From: Taklimakanibacter sp049323275
GTDB lineage: Bacteria > Pseudomonadota > Alphaproteobacteria > Rhizobiales > Aestuariivirgaceae
Length of the DNA: 64,000 nucleotides
NCBI GenBank assembly: GCA_049323275.1
Contig: JBMOOM010000120.1
Span: 147,512-211,511 of the forward strand
Direction of reading: 5' to 3'
Below, one piece after another: positions 7,583-16,162 of this stretch (its first letter is position 1; each line of letters starts with the position of its first letter). The translations under genes were made by a program, and so were the position numbers. Under the pieces are notes generated by a model. The model searched no databases. It worked only from the letters and a program-made list of their open reading frames with translations, and had not been told where the DNA came from.

Positions 7583-8515
7583 TCAGTCGAAGAGGCTCGA
7601 CACCGACTCTTCACGCGAGGTGCGTCCGATCGCCTCGCCGATCAACGGCGCGATGGAGATGACGCGGATGTTACGGGCGACCTTCACGGCTTCGGTCGGC
7701 TGGATCGAATCGGTGATGACCAGCGATTTGAGCTTGGACGAGGTGATGCGCGCCACCGCACCGCCCGACAGAACGCCATGGGTGATGTAGGCGGCGACAT
7801 CCTTGGCGCCCTGCGCGAGGAGCGCATCGGCGGCGTTGCACAGGGTGCCGCCCGAATCGACGATGTCGTCGATGAGAATGCAGGAATGGCCTTTGACGTC
7901 GCCAATGATGTTCATGACCTCGGATTCACCCGGACGGTCGCGGCGTTTGTCGACGATGGCGAGCGGCGTGCCGAGGCGCTTGGCGAGCGCCCTGGCGCGC
8001 ACCACGCCGCCGACGTCAGGCGACACGACGACGGTGTTGCGCAGGTCATAGTGGTCCTTGATGTCGCGCACCAGAACCGGGCCGGCGAAAAGATTGTCGG
8101 TCGGGATGTCGAAAAAGCCCTGGATCTGGCCGGCATGGAGGTCGAGGGTCAGAACGCGGTCGGCGCCGGCGCGGGTGATCAGATTGGCGACCAGCTTGGC
8201 CGAGATCGGCGTGCGGGGGCCCGGTTTGCGGTCCTGGCGGGCATAGCCAAAATAGGGGATCACGGCGGTGATGCGGCGGGCGGAAGCACGGCGCAACGCG
8301 TCGATGATGATCAGCAGCTCCATCAGATGGTCGTTGGCCGGGAAGGATGTCGACTGGACGATGAACACGTCCTGGCCGCGCACATTCTCCTGGATCTCGA
8401 CGAAGATCTCCATATCGGCGAAACGCTTCACCACGGACTTCGCCTGCGGCAGGTTGAGATAAGAGGAAATGGCTTCGGCGAGCGGCCGATTGCTGTTTCC
8501 GCTGATGATCTTCAT
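7583..8515 (-). CDS. prs: Ribose-phosphate pyrophosphokinase (PRPP synthetase)
   Basis: Makes PRPP from ribose 5-phosphate and ATP for nucleotide, histidine and tryptophan synthesis. The 310-residue protein shows the class I motifs: the start MKIISGNSNRPLAEAI, the flexible-loop region YFGYARQDRKPGPRTPISAK, the metal-binding DLHAGQIQGFF, and the PRPP-binding loop ILIDDIVDSGGTL. Its promoter is visible at 8555-8583 and gives a leader of about 33 nt. The neighbour Apt (33 kb region) and MtnP use or feed the same purine salvage pool. Confidence 0.96.
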   Translation of the reverse strand: MKIISGNSNRPLAEAISSYLNLPQAKSVVKRFADMEIFVEIQENVRGQDVFIVQSTSFPANDHLMELLIIIDALRRASARRITAVIPYFGYARQDRKPGPRTPISAKLVANLITRAGADRVLTLDLHAGQIQGFFDIPTDNLFAGPVLVRDIKDHYDLRNTVVVSPDVGGVVRARALAKRLGTPLAIVDKRRDRPGESEVMNIIGDVKGHSCILIDDIVDSGGTLCNAADALLAQGAKDVAAYITHGVLSGGAVARITSSKLKSLVITDSIQPTEAVKVARNIRVISIAPLIGEAIGRTSREESVSSLFD

Positions 8516-8554
8516 GAAGGGCCGGCCCTCTTTGGCGGGAAGTGCTGTGCGGGC

Positions 8555-8583
8555 TCTATATCAACAGGGCGGCGCTTGCGCAA
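8555..8583 (-). promoter_or_regulatory. Sigma70-type promoter of prs
   Basis: On the minus strand TTGCGC, 17 bp, TATAGA. This is a near-consensus alphaproteobacterial housekeeping promoter 40 bp upstream of the prs start codon. It resembles the rplY promoter in both spacing and the TTGCG -35 core. Confidence 0.65.
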
Positions 8584-8658
8584 AGGGCCGCGTGTGGATT
8601 TTCCTTAACAGTCCACAGGAGCCTCGAAGAGCTTGAATTGCCGGAAGAATCCGACCGG

Positions 8659-9828
8659 TCAGCGATATTTGGTGACGAGGTCGGAGATTCCGCGCGCCGC
8701 CGCCTGGGCGGCGAAAAGGGCATTGTTGCCAAAGCCCGCCTCCAGGGATCCGGACGGAACGCTGTTGGCCTGCCTGATGGTGCCCAGCGTCTTGCCGTCC
8801 GGGCTCCTGACCTCCCAGGCCAGCGCCACCTTCTGGTTCGGCCCTTCCGCCGCGCCAAGCTCGACCTTGCCGGCGATGGTGAGCGCATCGTCGCGCGGCT
8901 TGGACAGGACCGGCCAGCCGGCATCCTGCAGGGTCTGGCGCATGGCCGAGGTCAGGTCGGCGTTGCCGCTGCCGGGCGCTCCCTTGACCGGAATGACCGC
9001 GACGGCGGTGATCTCCTTGCGGTTCGCGACATCGGTCTTGATTGGCTTCGCCGAGGCCGCGACCACCTGATCCTCGGAAGGCTCGGATTCCTGCGTGGCG
9101 GCGAGGGCCATCTCCTTTTCGGACAAGGCAGTAGGCGCGGCGCCACCGGGGGCCGGTGCCGGCGCCGCCTCGGCGACCGCGACGGTAGGCGGGGCAGGTG
9201 CCTGTGTCGGTCCGTAGAGGGTTTCGTAGTCGATGTCCTTGTCGGCATCGGGTCCGGCGCGCGCATAGCTCTCGAGGGGCGGCGGCAGGCCGCCGACTTC
9301 GGTCGCATAGCCGAGCTGGGACAGGCGGCTGGACAGGCTCTCCGCCGTATAGGCGGCGACACGCTGAAGTACCGCCGGGGTCACCTGGGCCCAGGGATCG
9401 CCGCCGGGGAGGCCCGGAGCGACTTCCTCGGCCGAGACCGTGTGCAGCACGGTGCCGTTAGGATCGGTCAGAGTCCAATTGTAACCGAGCCGCACCGCCG
9501 CCGAGTCCGGGATGATGTGGAAATTGCCCCTGAGGGACAAAGTGGTGGCATCGAGCCGGCCATCGATGATGGCCATGTCGCGCTTGCCCGCCGAAATGGC
9601 GAGCGCGTCCTTCAATTGCGGCAGCTTGGTCGCGGGAAGGCCGGTCACTTCGACCAGCGCGATCGGCGGAACGGTCTTGCCGCTCGGGCCGGGTGTGCCT
9701 CCAGATTTGGCAAAAGGCTGCGATCCGCCGCCGCCGCAGCCGGCCAGCGCCAGGAGGCAGAATGCCAGCAGCGCCCAGAAGACCCCCTGCCGCAAGGGGC
9801 GCAAGCTTATGGTGCGATCATCGCCCAT
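8659..9828 (-). CDS. Uncharacterised lipoprotein of the lgt-prs cluster
   Basis: 389 residues. An N-terminal signal with lipobox LALAGC (Cys about residue 30) is followed by a Gly/Ser/Pro-rich linker, so the mature protein is a lipoprotein. The rest alternates beta-rich segments with an Ala/Pro-rich low-complexity stretch in the middle (PAPPTVAVAEAAPAPAPGG). The C-terminal part (SAMRQTLQDAGWPVLSKPRDD onward) looks like a small alpha/beta domain. I do not recognise a characterised family. It ends about 140 bp before prs and starts just after the M24 gene, in a gene order conserved in Hyphomicrobiales; an envelope role is likely. Confidence 0.8.
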   Translation of the reverse strand: MGDDRTISLRPLRQGVFWALLAFCLLALAGCGGGGSQPFAKSGGTPGPSGKTVPPIALVEVTGLPATKLPQLKDALAISAGKRDMAIIDGRLDATTLSLRGNFHIIPDSAAVRLGYNWTLTDPNGTVLHTVSAEEVAPGLPGGDPWAQVTPAVLQRVAAYTAESLSSRLSQLGYATEVGGLPPPLESYARAGPDADKDIDYETLYGPTQAPAPPTVAVAEAAPAPAPGGAAPTALSEKEMALAATQESEPSEDQVVAASAKPIKTDVANRKEITAVAVIPVKGAPGSGNADLTSAMRQTLQDAGWPVLSKPRDDALTIAGKVELGAAEGPNQKVALAWEVRSPDGKTLGTIRQANSVPSGSLEAGFGNNALFAAQAAARGISDLVTKYR

Positions 9829-9832
9829 CGGA

Positions 9833-10984
9833 TCAGCGCAGGATCATCCCCAATGGATATTTGGACAAGGGCTCAAGCCTAGCATGCCCGATGATATAAG
9901 TCCTGCCCAGGCTAAAAGCATGGCCGCTGTCGCTGTCCATGAGAATCATGTGCAAAAAGAAGACCTGGCTGGGCGCCAGCGCCGTCTGATTGCCGGTGAA
10001 GAACATCGGGTAATCCATCCAGCTCGGCGTGAATTTGGCGCCCAGCGCATAGCCGCAGGCATTATAGCGATGCGCCTTCATGCCATGCTTGTCCATCACG
10101 CGCGCATGCGCGTCGAAGACGTCGCCGGCATTATTGCCGGGACGCAACGCCTTCTCGCAAGCCGTGAGCGCGGCGCGGCAGGCTTCATCCATCTTCTCAT
10201 GCGCTTTGCTCGGCTTGCCGATGATGACGGTGCGCATCAGGGCCGCGTGATAGTGCCGGTAGACGCCGGCGAACTCCAGAGTGAGCTGGTCGCGCTTCGC
10301 CAGTTTGCGGCGGCCGGCCTTGTAGCGGCTGAGCAGCGCATCGGGGCCCGAGCCGATGATGAATTCATTGGCCGGATAGTCGCCGCCGCCGGTAAAAACC
10401 GCCGCCTGCTGGGCGGCGAGAATGCGTCCTTCGTCGGCGCCGGCGCGCGTTTCCGCAACGCCCGCCTCGAGCGCCAGATCGGCGAGCTTTCCGGCCTTGC
10501 GCACATAGCGCAGCTCGGCCTCCGATTTCACCAGGCGGACGCGGTCGACGAGATTGGTCGCCTCGGCGAGCGTGCAGAAGCCTTTGAGCGCCGCGTCGAC
10601 GGCCTTGCCGTTGAAATGGGTGAGGCCATAGGAATTGGTCTCGATGCCGAGGCGTGTGCCCTTGGCGCCGAGGCTCCTGAGCATCTCGCGCAACTGCGTC
10701 GCCGGCTCGGCGCCGGCTTGATCGGTCCAGATGCGGATGTCCTCAATGATCGATGTATGCTGCGCCTGGCGCAGATCGGGAGCGCGGGTGAGCAGCGCCA
10801 GCTTGCCGTCCGTGCCGAGATACAGACACTGGAAGAAGCAGAAGCCGAATGTGTCGTAGCCGGTGAGATAATACATGCTCTCCTGCTGGAACATCAGCAG
10901 GCCGTCGAGTCCTTCGGCTTCGAGCGCCCGCCGAACCTTGGCGATGCGTGCTTTGTATTCCTTCTTCTCGAAATGAAGTGCCAT
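9833..10984 (-). CDS. M24/creatinase-fold hydrolase, ectoine-hydrolase-like, probably metal-free
   Basis: 383 residues: a creatinase N-terminal domain (ALHFEKKEYKARIAKVRRAL, SMYYLTGYDTFGF) and a pita-bread C-terminal domain. The five metal ligands of true M24 aminopeptidases are not evident: the first Asp region reads LTLEFAG, the second DxxR reads ALMRT, and GHGIG reads GYALG. Creatinase and the DoeA/EutD ectoine hydrolases are M24-fold enzymes that work without the metal pair, and the N-terminus resembles them. The start at 10984 lies 4 bp after the pgeF stop; the longer upstream frame runs into pgeF. The substrate is unknown. I infer an amidinohydrolase or ring-amide hydrolase rather than an Xaa-Pro peptidase. 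Confidence 0.75.
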   Translation of the reverse strand: MALHFEKKEYKARIAKVRRALEAEGLDGLLMFQQESMYYLTGYDTFGFCFFQCLYLGTDGKLALLTRAPDLRQAQHTSIIEDIRIWTDQAGAEPATQLREMLRSLGAKGTRLGIETNSYGLTHFNGKAVDAALKGFCTLAEATNLVDRVRLVKSEAELRYVRKAGKLADLALEAGVAETRAGADEGRILAAQQAAVFTGGGDYPANEFIIGSGPDALLSRYKAGRRKLAKRDQLTLEFAGVYRHYHAALMRTVIIGKPSKAHEKMDEACRAALTACEKALRPGNNAGDVFDAHARVMDKHGMKAHRYNACGYALGAKFTPSWMDYPMFFTGNQTALAPSQVFFLHMILMDSDSGHAFSLGRTYIIGHARLEPLSKYPLGMILR

Positions 10985-10988
10985 GTCG

Positions 10989-11759
10989 TTATTCCGCGTT
11001 GAGCACGATGGCCGAGATCTGCCGGCCGTAATCTTTCTCATGACGATGGGTGGCGCGCCGGAAGCTGTAGAAGCGGTTCTCGTCCGAATAGGTGCAGAGG
11101 CCGAGATTGACGACCTTGCCGACGCCCGCGCCTGTCATGCGCCGGCAGAGATAGCCCGGCAGGTCGAACATGTGATGGCGCGCCTGCTTCGACGGCGTGA
11201 AGAAGTCGGCATTGGCGTCATCCTGGGCGAGGAAGGGAGCGGGAAATTCCGGGCCGACCTCATAGGCGGGTTGCGAGATGGTCGGACCGATGACCGCGGT
11301 GATGCGCTCACGCCTGGCGCCCAGCTTCTCCATCGCGGCGAGGGTTGCATCGCTGACTCCGGCCAGCGCGCCTTTCCAGCCGGCATGGGCGGCGCCGACG
11401 ATACCGGCCTCCTTGTCGGCGAAAAGGAGAGGGGCGCAATCGGCGGTCAGCACTGCGATGGCGAGGCCGGGTGTGGCGGTCACGATGGCGTCCCCCTTGG
11501 GCGGGGCGAGCGGATCCCAGGGGCCGTCGGCGACGATCACATCGGGACTGTGCCACTGCCATACGGTGAGCAGGTGGCTGCCGGGCACGCCCAGCGCCTC
11601 TCCGGCGGTCGCGCGGTTCTTCGCAACCGTCGGCTTGTCGTCGCCTGAGCCGAATCCACAATTGAGTGAGGCGAAGAGGCCGTCGGAGTGACCGCCCTCG
11701 CGGGTGAAGAAGCCGTGGCGCAGAGCTGATGAGGATTTGAGGTCTAAGGCTTCGATCAT
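10989..11759 (-). CDS. pgeF: Peptidoglycan editing factor PgeF (YfiH/laccase-domain)
   Basis: 256 residues. Cu-oxidase_4/DUF152 signature segments are present: HGFFTREGGHSDGLFASLNCG, LTADCAPLLFADKEAGIVG and AAHAGWKGALAG, with the conserved Cys and His residues of the zinc-type site. In E. coli YfiH/PgeF corrects peptidoglycan precursors that carry L-Ser in place of L-Ala; older annotations call it polyphenol oxidase. It overlaps the upstream methyltransferase by 4 bp and is part of the lgt operon. Confidence 0.92.
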   Translation of the reverse strand: MIEALDLKSSSALRHGFFTREGGHSDGLFASLNCGFGSGDDKPTVAKNRATAGEALGVPGSHLLTVWQWHSPDVIVADGPWDPLAPPKGDAIVTATPGLAIAVLTADCAPLLFADKEAGIVGAAHAGWKGALAGVSDATLAAMEKLGARRERITAVIGPTISQPAYEVGPEFPAPFLAQDDANADFFTPSKQARHHMFDLPGYLCRRMTGAGVGKVVNLGLCTYSDENRFYSFRRATHRHEKDYGRQISAIVLNAE

Positions 11760-12823
11760 GGGGACCCAAATGGATAAGGCGTGGACAGCCCGGGCGAGGT
11801 GGCCGCCAAGACCTTGAACAAATTACCCATTTGATTTTCCCCGGCAAGCCGTTCGACGGCGCGCCCGATAACGTTGCGTTCCGCGGGCTTGGCCTTCTGA
11901 CCGAGCAGGGCAGCACGGGCCTCGAGACCCATATTCAGCAGGAACTGCCGCTGAGTGACCGGGCCATGGGTTTGGGCGCCGCCGGCCTTCAGGGCAGCGC
12001 CCAGGCTTTCAAAGTCGACATGCGAGGTGAGATCGGCCTCGCCCGGACGGTCGAGGATGCTGCAGAATTTGTGGCGGCGGACCGCCTGCAGCGTGTCGCC
12101 GGGCGTGGACACGGCATGGCCGTAGTCGATGATGAGGGCCGCCCCCGGGCTGGCGGCGAGGCGGGCCCCCAACTCGCGCGCGACCTCATCGCGCAAGGGA
12201 GCAGGTTCCAGAATGTCGCCGTCGGCGGCGGGCGGCTGGTCGAGATGCTGCGCCGCGAGACCGATCACCAGCCGGCCATCGGCGCCGAGGCCGACACGGC
12301 GTTCCATCCACTGGCCATTGCGCGCTTCGAACTGGCGGATGGGCAGCGCGTCGAAAAATTCGTTGGCAACGATGACCGATGGCCCGGCGGGAAGGCTCCC
12401 GAGACTGTCGTGCCAGGTGACATTCTCCCCGAGCTTCGCAGCTTGCAGCTTGCGCAAGGTGGGGCTCGTTTCGACGAGATGGATGCGGGCGGCGTCCCGG
12501 AAGCCCGGCATCACGCGGCCGGCGCGCAATATGTCGCTCATCAGCGTGCCGCGGCCGGGACCGAGCTCGATCAGATGAAATTCAGCGGGAGCGCCGAGCG
12601 CCTGGAACGCCGCCGCGCACCAGATGCCGATGAGCTCGCCGAAGATCTGCGAGATCTCGGGGGCGGTGATGAAGTCGCCCTCGGGTCCGAAAGGATCGCG
12701 CGACATGTAATAGCCGTGCGCCGGATGGCCGAGGCAGAGCGCCATATAGCGGTCGAGCGGCATCGGCCCGTCCTCGCGGATCATCGCGACGATGATCTCT
12801 TCGAGCGGCGTCGGCTTCATCAT
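11756..12823 (-). CDS. Class I SAM-dependent methyltransferase, MidA/NDUFAF7 family
   Basis: 355 residues of the COG1565 family. The SAM-binding motif is FHLIELGPGRGTLMSDIL (residues about 85-103), and the N-terminal YMALCLGHPAHGYY segment is characteristic. The mitochondrial homologue NDUFAF7/MidA methylates an arginine of a complex I subunit during assembly; a similar role in the bacterial NADH dehydrogenase is plausible but unproven. Start and stop overlap the neighbours by 4 bp each (lgt upstream, pgeF downstream), so the three form one translationally coupled operon. Confidence 0.9.
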   Translation of the reverse strand: MMKPTPLEEIIVAMIREDGPMPLDRYMALCLGHPAHGYYMSRDPFGPEGDFITAPEISQIFGELIGIWCAAAFQALGAPAEFHLIELGPGRGTLMSDILRAGRVMPGFRDAARIHLVETSPTLRKLQAAKLGENVTWHDSLGSLPAGPSVIVANEFFDALPIRQFEARNGQWMERRVGLGADGRLVIGLAAQHLDQPPAADGDILEPAPLRDEVARELGARLAASPGAALIIDYGHAVSTPGDTLQAVRRHKFCSILDRPGEADLTSHVDFESLGAALKAGGAQTHGPVTQRQFLLNMGLEARAALLGQKAKPAERNVIGRAVERLAGENQMGNLFKVLAATSPGLSTPYPFGSP

Positions 12824-13623
12824 GTGCGGCGCGAGCGCAGGAGCAGCCAGACGCCGATGGCGACCAGCGGCAGCGACAGGATCATGCCCATGGTGATGAA
12901 GCCGAAGAAATAGCCGAGCTGAGCGTCGGGCTCGCGGAAGAACTCCACGACGATGCGCGACAGGCCATAGCCCAGCGCGAAGAGGCCGGAGGCGCGGCCG
13001 GGATGGGCGAGGGCCTGGAAGCGATGGGTGGCGATGCGGATGATCGTGAACAGGAAGAGGCCTTCGAGCAGACCTTCATAAAGCTGGCTCGGATGGCGCG
13101 GGATCTGCTGCGGGTCGTTCGGGAAGATCATCGCCCAGGGCACATCGCCAGCGCGGCCATAAAGCTCGCCATTGATGAAATTGGCGAGGCGGCCGAGACC
13201 GAGGCCGACGGGAGTCGCCGCGGCGCCGAGATCGAGCAGGCGGTCGAGCGTCATGCCATGCCGTCTGCCATAGATGAGCAATGCCACGACGACACCCAGG
13301 AAGCCGCCATGGAAGGACATGCCGCCTTCCCACATGCGGACGATGTCGAGCGGATTGGCGAAGAAATGAGCCGGATTATAGAAAAGCACATAACCCAGCC
13401 GGCCGCCGAGGATGACGCCGAGGGCGATCCAGATGAAGAGGTCGTCGACCTGGGCCGGCGTCGCCGTCGGTTTGCGATCGGCCCACAGAACCGGTGTGGC
13501 GACCAGGCGCTTGGCGTACCAGATGGCAAAGAGAAGGCCGGCAATATAGGCGAGGGCATACCAGCGCACGGCGAAGGGGCCGATGGAGAAAGCGACAGGG
13601 TCGATATTGGGGAACTCGATCAT
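12820..13623 (-). CDS. lgt: Prolipoprotein diacylglyceryl transferase
   Basis: Inner-membrane enzyme that moves diacylglycerol from phosphatidylglycerol to the lipobox cysteine of prolipoproteins. The 267-residue protein has about seven transmembrane helices and the Lgt signatures RWYALAYIAG, MSFHGGFLGV (essential His) and GLGRLANFINGELYGR (essential Arg), plus RHPSQLYEG. It is the first gene of the lgt-midA-pgeF operon. Several lipoproteins in this window (8659, 51319, 52693) are its likely substrates. Confidence 0.96.
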   Translation of the reverse strand: MIEFPNIDPVAFSIGPFAVRWYALAYIAGLLFAIWYAKRLVATPVLWADRKPTATPAQVDDLFIWIALGVILGGRLGYVLFYNPAHFFANPLDIVRMWEGGMSFHGGFLGVVVALLIYGRRHGMTLDRLLDLGAAATPVGLGLGRLANFINGELYGRAGDVPWAMIFPNDPQQIPRHPSQLYEGLLEGLFLFTIIRIATHRFQALAHPGRASGLFALGYGLSRIVVEFFREPDAQLGYFFGFITMGMILSLPLVAIGVWLLLRSRRT

Positions 13624-13667
13624 GGCGGGGCAAACTGGGCGTCCGGCCCTGATTGGTCAAGGCACCC

Positions 13668-13696
13668 TTGAATTGTGCCTCGCTCACACTTAATTG
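13668..13696 (+). promoter_or_regulatory. Sigma70-type promoter of ubiK
   Basis: TTGAAT, 17 bp, TAATTG, ending 19 bp upstream of the ubiK start codon, in the 92-bp region that separates the gene from the divergent lgt. The ribosome-binding site AGGAG follows. Confidence 0.5.
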
Positions 13697-13715
13697 AAGG
13701 CGATAGGAGCTGCCC

Positions 13716-14024
13716 ATGACCACGACATCATCCCGGTTTTTTGACGAACTCGCCAAGCTTGCGACCAATGCGGCGGGCGCCGCGCAGGGCGTCAGGCGTG
13801 AGATCGACACGCTGGTGAAGGCGCAGGTCGAGCGTGTGCTCAATGATGTGGGCGTCGTGAAGCGCGAGGATTTCGAGGTCGTGCGCGAGATGGTGCAGAA
13901 GGCGCGCGAAGAGAATGACCGCCTGCATGAGCGCATCGCGGTGCTCGAAGCCCGGCTCGGCATCGTGCCGCCGGCTGCTCCTGCGAGCGAGAAGTCCGGC
14001 GAAGGGCCGGCCGCGACTCACTAA
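13716..14024 (+). CDS. ubiK: UbiK/BMFP-type accessory factor (coiled coil)
   Basis: 102 residues. The protein is mostly amphipathic helix: FFDELAKLATNAAGAAQGVRREIDTL, then a central VLNDVGVVKREDFEVVREM and a trimeric coiled coil ENDRLHERIAVLEARLG, the typical BMFP layout. In E. coli UbiK (YqiC) assists aerobic ubiquinone synthesis by binding UbiJ. AGGAG lies upstream of the ATG. The short Ala/Pro-rich tail is not conserved in the family. A small perfect hairpin (TGGAGG and CCTCCA, 14053-14069) lies just downstream. Confidence 0.88.
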   Translation: MTTTSSRFFDELAKLATNAAGAAQGVRREIDTLVKAQVERVLNDVGVVKREDFEVVREMVQKAREENDRLHERIAVLEARLGIVPPAAPASEKSGEGPAATH

Positions 14025-14123
14025 AACCCCAGCCTGTCTGTAAAATCCGCTGTGGAGGAATCACCTCCATGGTTAATGCTGTCTTGATGCGACTCAAACG
14101 CTTGGGCACGGTCTCCCCGGGAT

Positions 14124-14141
14124 TGACGAATTGATTCGTCA
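14124..14141. promoter_or_regulatory. Perfect 18-bp palindrome upstream of ybjN, candidate operator
   Basis: TGACGAAT-TG-ATTCGTCA, an 8-2-8 perfect inverted repeat 14 bp upstream of the ybjN start codon. TTGACG at its left edge could be a -35 element, so a bound protein would block transcription. Which regulator would bind is unknown. Confidence 0.5.
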
Positions 14142-14155
14142 CTGGGAACTATTGA

Positions 14156-14656
14156 ATGGCGAGCCTGCAATCGCTCTTGAGAGAGACGTCCAATCCGCTC
14201 GATCGCGTCGAGCACATCGCGCATGGGCATGAATGGTTCATCGACCGTTCGGCGGAAGACGAAGTGAATATGATCGTCGCCGCCACGTGGGGCGATGTGA
14301 GCATCTCCATCCATTGGCGCGAGGATTTCGAGAGCCTGCATATTGCCTGCAGCTACGATTTCAAGGTGCCGCCGCCGCGCCGGGAGGAGATCGGCCGCCT
14401 GCTCAATCTGGTCAATGAGCAGCTCTATTTCGGTCATTTCGACATCTGGCGCCAGGACGGTTCGGTGCTGCTGCGCAACAGCCTCATGCTGGCGGGCGGG
14501 GCGCGCGTCACCGATGCGCAATGCGAGGCGCTTATCCGCATCGCGATAGAAACCTGCGAGCGCTACTATCCGTCGCTGCAGTTTGTTGTCTGGGCTGGCA
14601 AGAGCGCCGAGGAGGCGCTGGAGTCGAGCCTGCTCGACACGATGGGTGAGGCATGA
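14156..14656 (+). CDS. YbjN-domain protein
   Basis: 166 residues. YbjN fold (structurally a class I type III secretion chaperone-like fold): VEHIAHGHEWFIDRSAEDEVNMIVAATWGDVSIS and GRLLNLVNEQLYFGHFDIW segments. No catalytic residues are evident. The gene overlaps proC by 4 bp (ATGA), an arrangement that recurs in Hyphomicrobiales. The function is unknown; in E. coli YbjN overexpression affects motility and stress. Only a weak GGGAA precedes the start, but the palindrome just upstream suggests control at transcription. Confidence 0.85.
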   Translation: MASLQSLLRETSNPLDRVEHIAHGHEWFIDRSAEDEVNMIVAATWGDVSISIHWREDFESLHIACSYDFKVPPPRREEIGRLLNLVNEQLYFGHFDIWRQDGSVLLRNSLMLAGGARVTDAQCEALIRIAIETCERYYPSLQFVVWAGKSAEEALESSLLDTMGEA

Positions 14657-15474
14657 GCATTTCCCTGTCCGGCACGCTGGTGCTGGTCGGCGCCGGCAAG
14701 ATGGGCGGCGCCATGCTGGAAGGCTGGTTGAAGAGCGGCGTCAGGCCCGAGCAGGTCGTGGCGCTCGATCCGTCGCCGCCACCCGAAATCCTGGCGCTGC
14801 TGCAGCAGCATCGCATCCGGCACAATCCCGCGGTCGCCACCATCAAGAACGCCGAGGTGGTGCTCGTCGCGGTCAAGCCGCAAGTGATGGAAGATGTGCT
14901 GCCGGGCGTCGCCTCCCTCAAGGCCTCGCGGCCTCTGGTCGTCTCGGTAGCGGCGGGCAAGACGATCGCCTCCTTCGCGCGCCATTTCGGCGCTGATGCG
15001 GCGATCATCCGCACCATTCCCAATACGCCGGCGGCGGTCGGGCGCGGCATCACCGCCATGGCCGCCAATGGCAATGTCTCCGAGGCTCAGCTCGCGCTCG
15101 CCGGGCAACTGCTGTCGGCGATCGGGGAGGTGGTGACGGTCGAGGACGAGGCCCTGATCGATGCTGTGACCGCGGTCTCGGGGTCAGGACCGGCCTATGT
15201 CTTCTATCTTACCGAGTGCCTGGCCAAAGCCGGCGTCGCCATGGGGCTGCCCGCGGATATCGCGACGCAGCTGGCGCGCGCCACGGTGGCGGGCTCGGGC
15301 GAGCTCATGCGGGTCAGCGGCCTTCCGGCCGAGACGTTGCGACAGAATGTAACCTCCCCCAAGGGCACGACCTATGCGGCGCTCCAGGTGCTGATGGCCG
15401 AGGACGGCCTTGCCCCCCTGATGGAGAAGGCGATCGATGCGGCAACCCGCCGCTCGCGCGAATTGGCAAGCTGA
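14653..15474 (+). CDS. proC: Pyrroline-5-carboxylate reductase
   Basis: Last step of proline synthesis: NAD(P)H reduction of pyrroline-5-carboxylate. The 273-residue protein has the Rossmann motif VGAGKMGGAMLEGW and the P5CR signature VSGSGPAYVFYLTECLAKAG (about residues 175-195), followed by the dimerisation helices with TSPKGTTYAAL. It is translationally coupled to ybjN and followed closely by a TetR gene. Confidence 0.96.
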   Translation: MSISLSGTLVLVGAGKMGGAMLEGWLKSGVRPEQVVALDPSPPPEILALLQQHRIRHNPAVATIKNAEVVLVAVKPQVMEDVLPGVASLKASRPLVVSVAAGKTIASFARHFGADAAIIRTIPNTPAAVGRGITAMAANGNVSEAQLALAGQLLSAIGEVVTVEDEALIDAVTAVSGSGPAYVFYLTECLAKAGVAMGLPADIATQLARATVAGSGELMRVSGLPAETLRQNVTSPKGTTYAALQVLMAEDGLAPLMEKAIDAATRRSRELAS

Positions 15475-15505
15475 CGGCGGCCCCGGCCTCCGCTAAACTC
15501 CTTCC

Positions 15506-16162
15506 ATGAGCACCGAGACGCGCGATCTGATCGTCGATGCCGCTTTCCGGCTGGCGGCGGAAAGGCCATGGCCCGACATAACGCTGGCCGCCATCGCCGA
15601 GAATGCCGGGATGAGCCTCGCCGAGCTCGCTCTGCAGGTGTCCGGCAAGCCCGACATTCTGGATGCTTTTGCCCGGCGGATGGACAGCAAGCTGCTCGCC
15701 TCGCTCGCCGGCGATCCGGTCGAGGGCGAGGCGCATGACCGCTTGTTCGACATCATGCTGCGCCGCTTCGAATTGCTGTCGCCCTATAAGGCCGCCATCG
15801 CCAATATCGCGAAAGCGCCCGCCGACGGGCCGGTCGAGTGGCTGTCGCTGCTCGCGTCCTCCATCGTCACGCAGGGCTGGATGCTGGCCGCAGCCGATAT
15901 CAGGCTTTCGGGCCTCAGAGGCGACGTGGCTCGCCTGGGCCTCGCCAAGATCACCGCCGACACGATGATGGTCTGGCTCAAGGACGACGACACAGGCCTT
16001 GCCCGCACCATGGCCGCGCTCGATCGCAAATTGCGCGACGGCGAGGCGCTGATGAAACGGCTTGAAACGCCGGTCGCCCTGTGCTCTGGCTTTGCCCGCG
16101 TCTTCCGCAGCTTCCGGGAAGAGCGGACAACCAAGACACAGGCCCATGACACAGCCGACTGA
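15506..16162 (+). CDS. TetR/AcrR-family regulator
   Basis: 218 residues. The N-terminal helix-turn-helix (about residues 8-50: DLIVDAAFRLAAERPWPDITLAAIAENAGMS) is of TetR type, with an all-helical ligand domain of about 160 residues. It shows some likeness to the COQ9-related group seen in alphaproteobacteria, so a lipid or quinone ligand cannot be excluded. It lies 31 bp after proC and overlaps csaA by 17 bp. Target genes are not evident. Confidence 0.85.
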   Translation: MSTETRDLIVDAAFRLAAERPWPDITLAAIAENAGMSLAELALQVSGKPDILDAFARRMDSKLLASLAGDPVEGEAHDRLFDIMLRRFELLSPYKAAIANIAKAPADGPVEWLSLLASSIVTQGWMLAAADIRLSGLRGDVARLGLAKITADTMMVWLKDDDTGLARTMAALDRKLRDGEALMKRLETPVALCSGFARVFRSFREERTTKTQAHDTAD

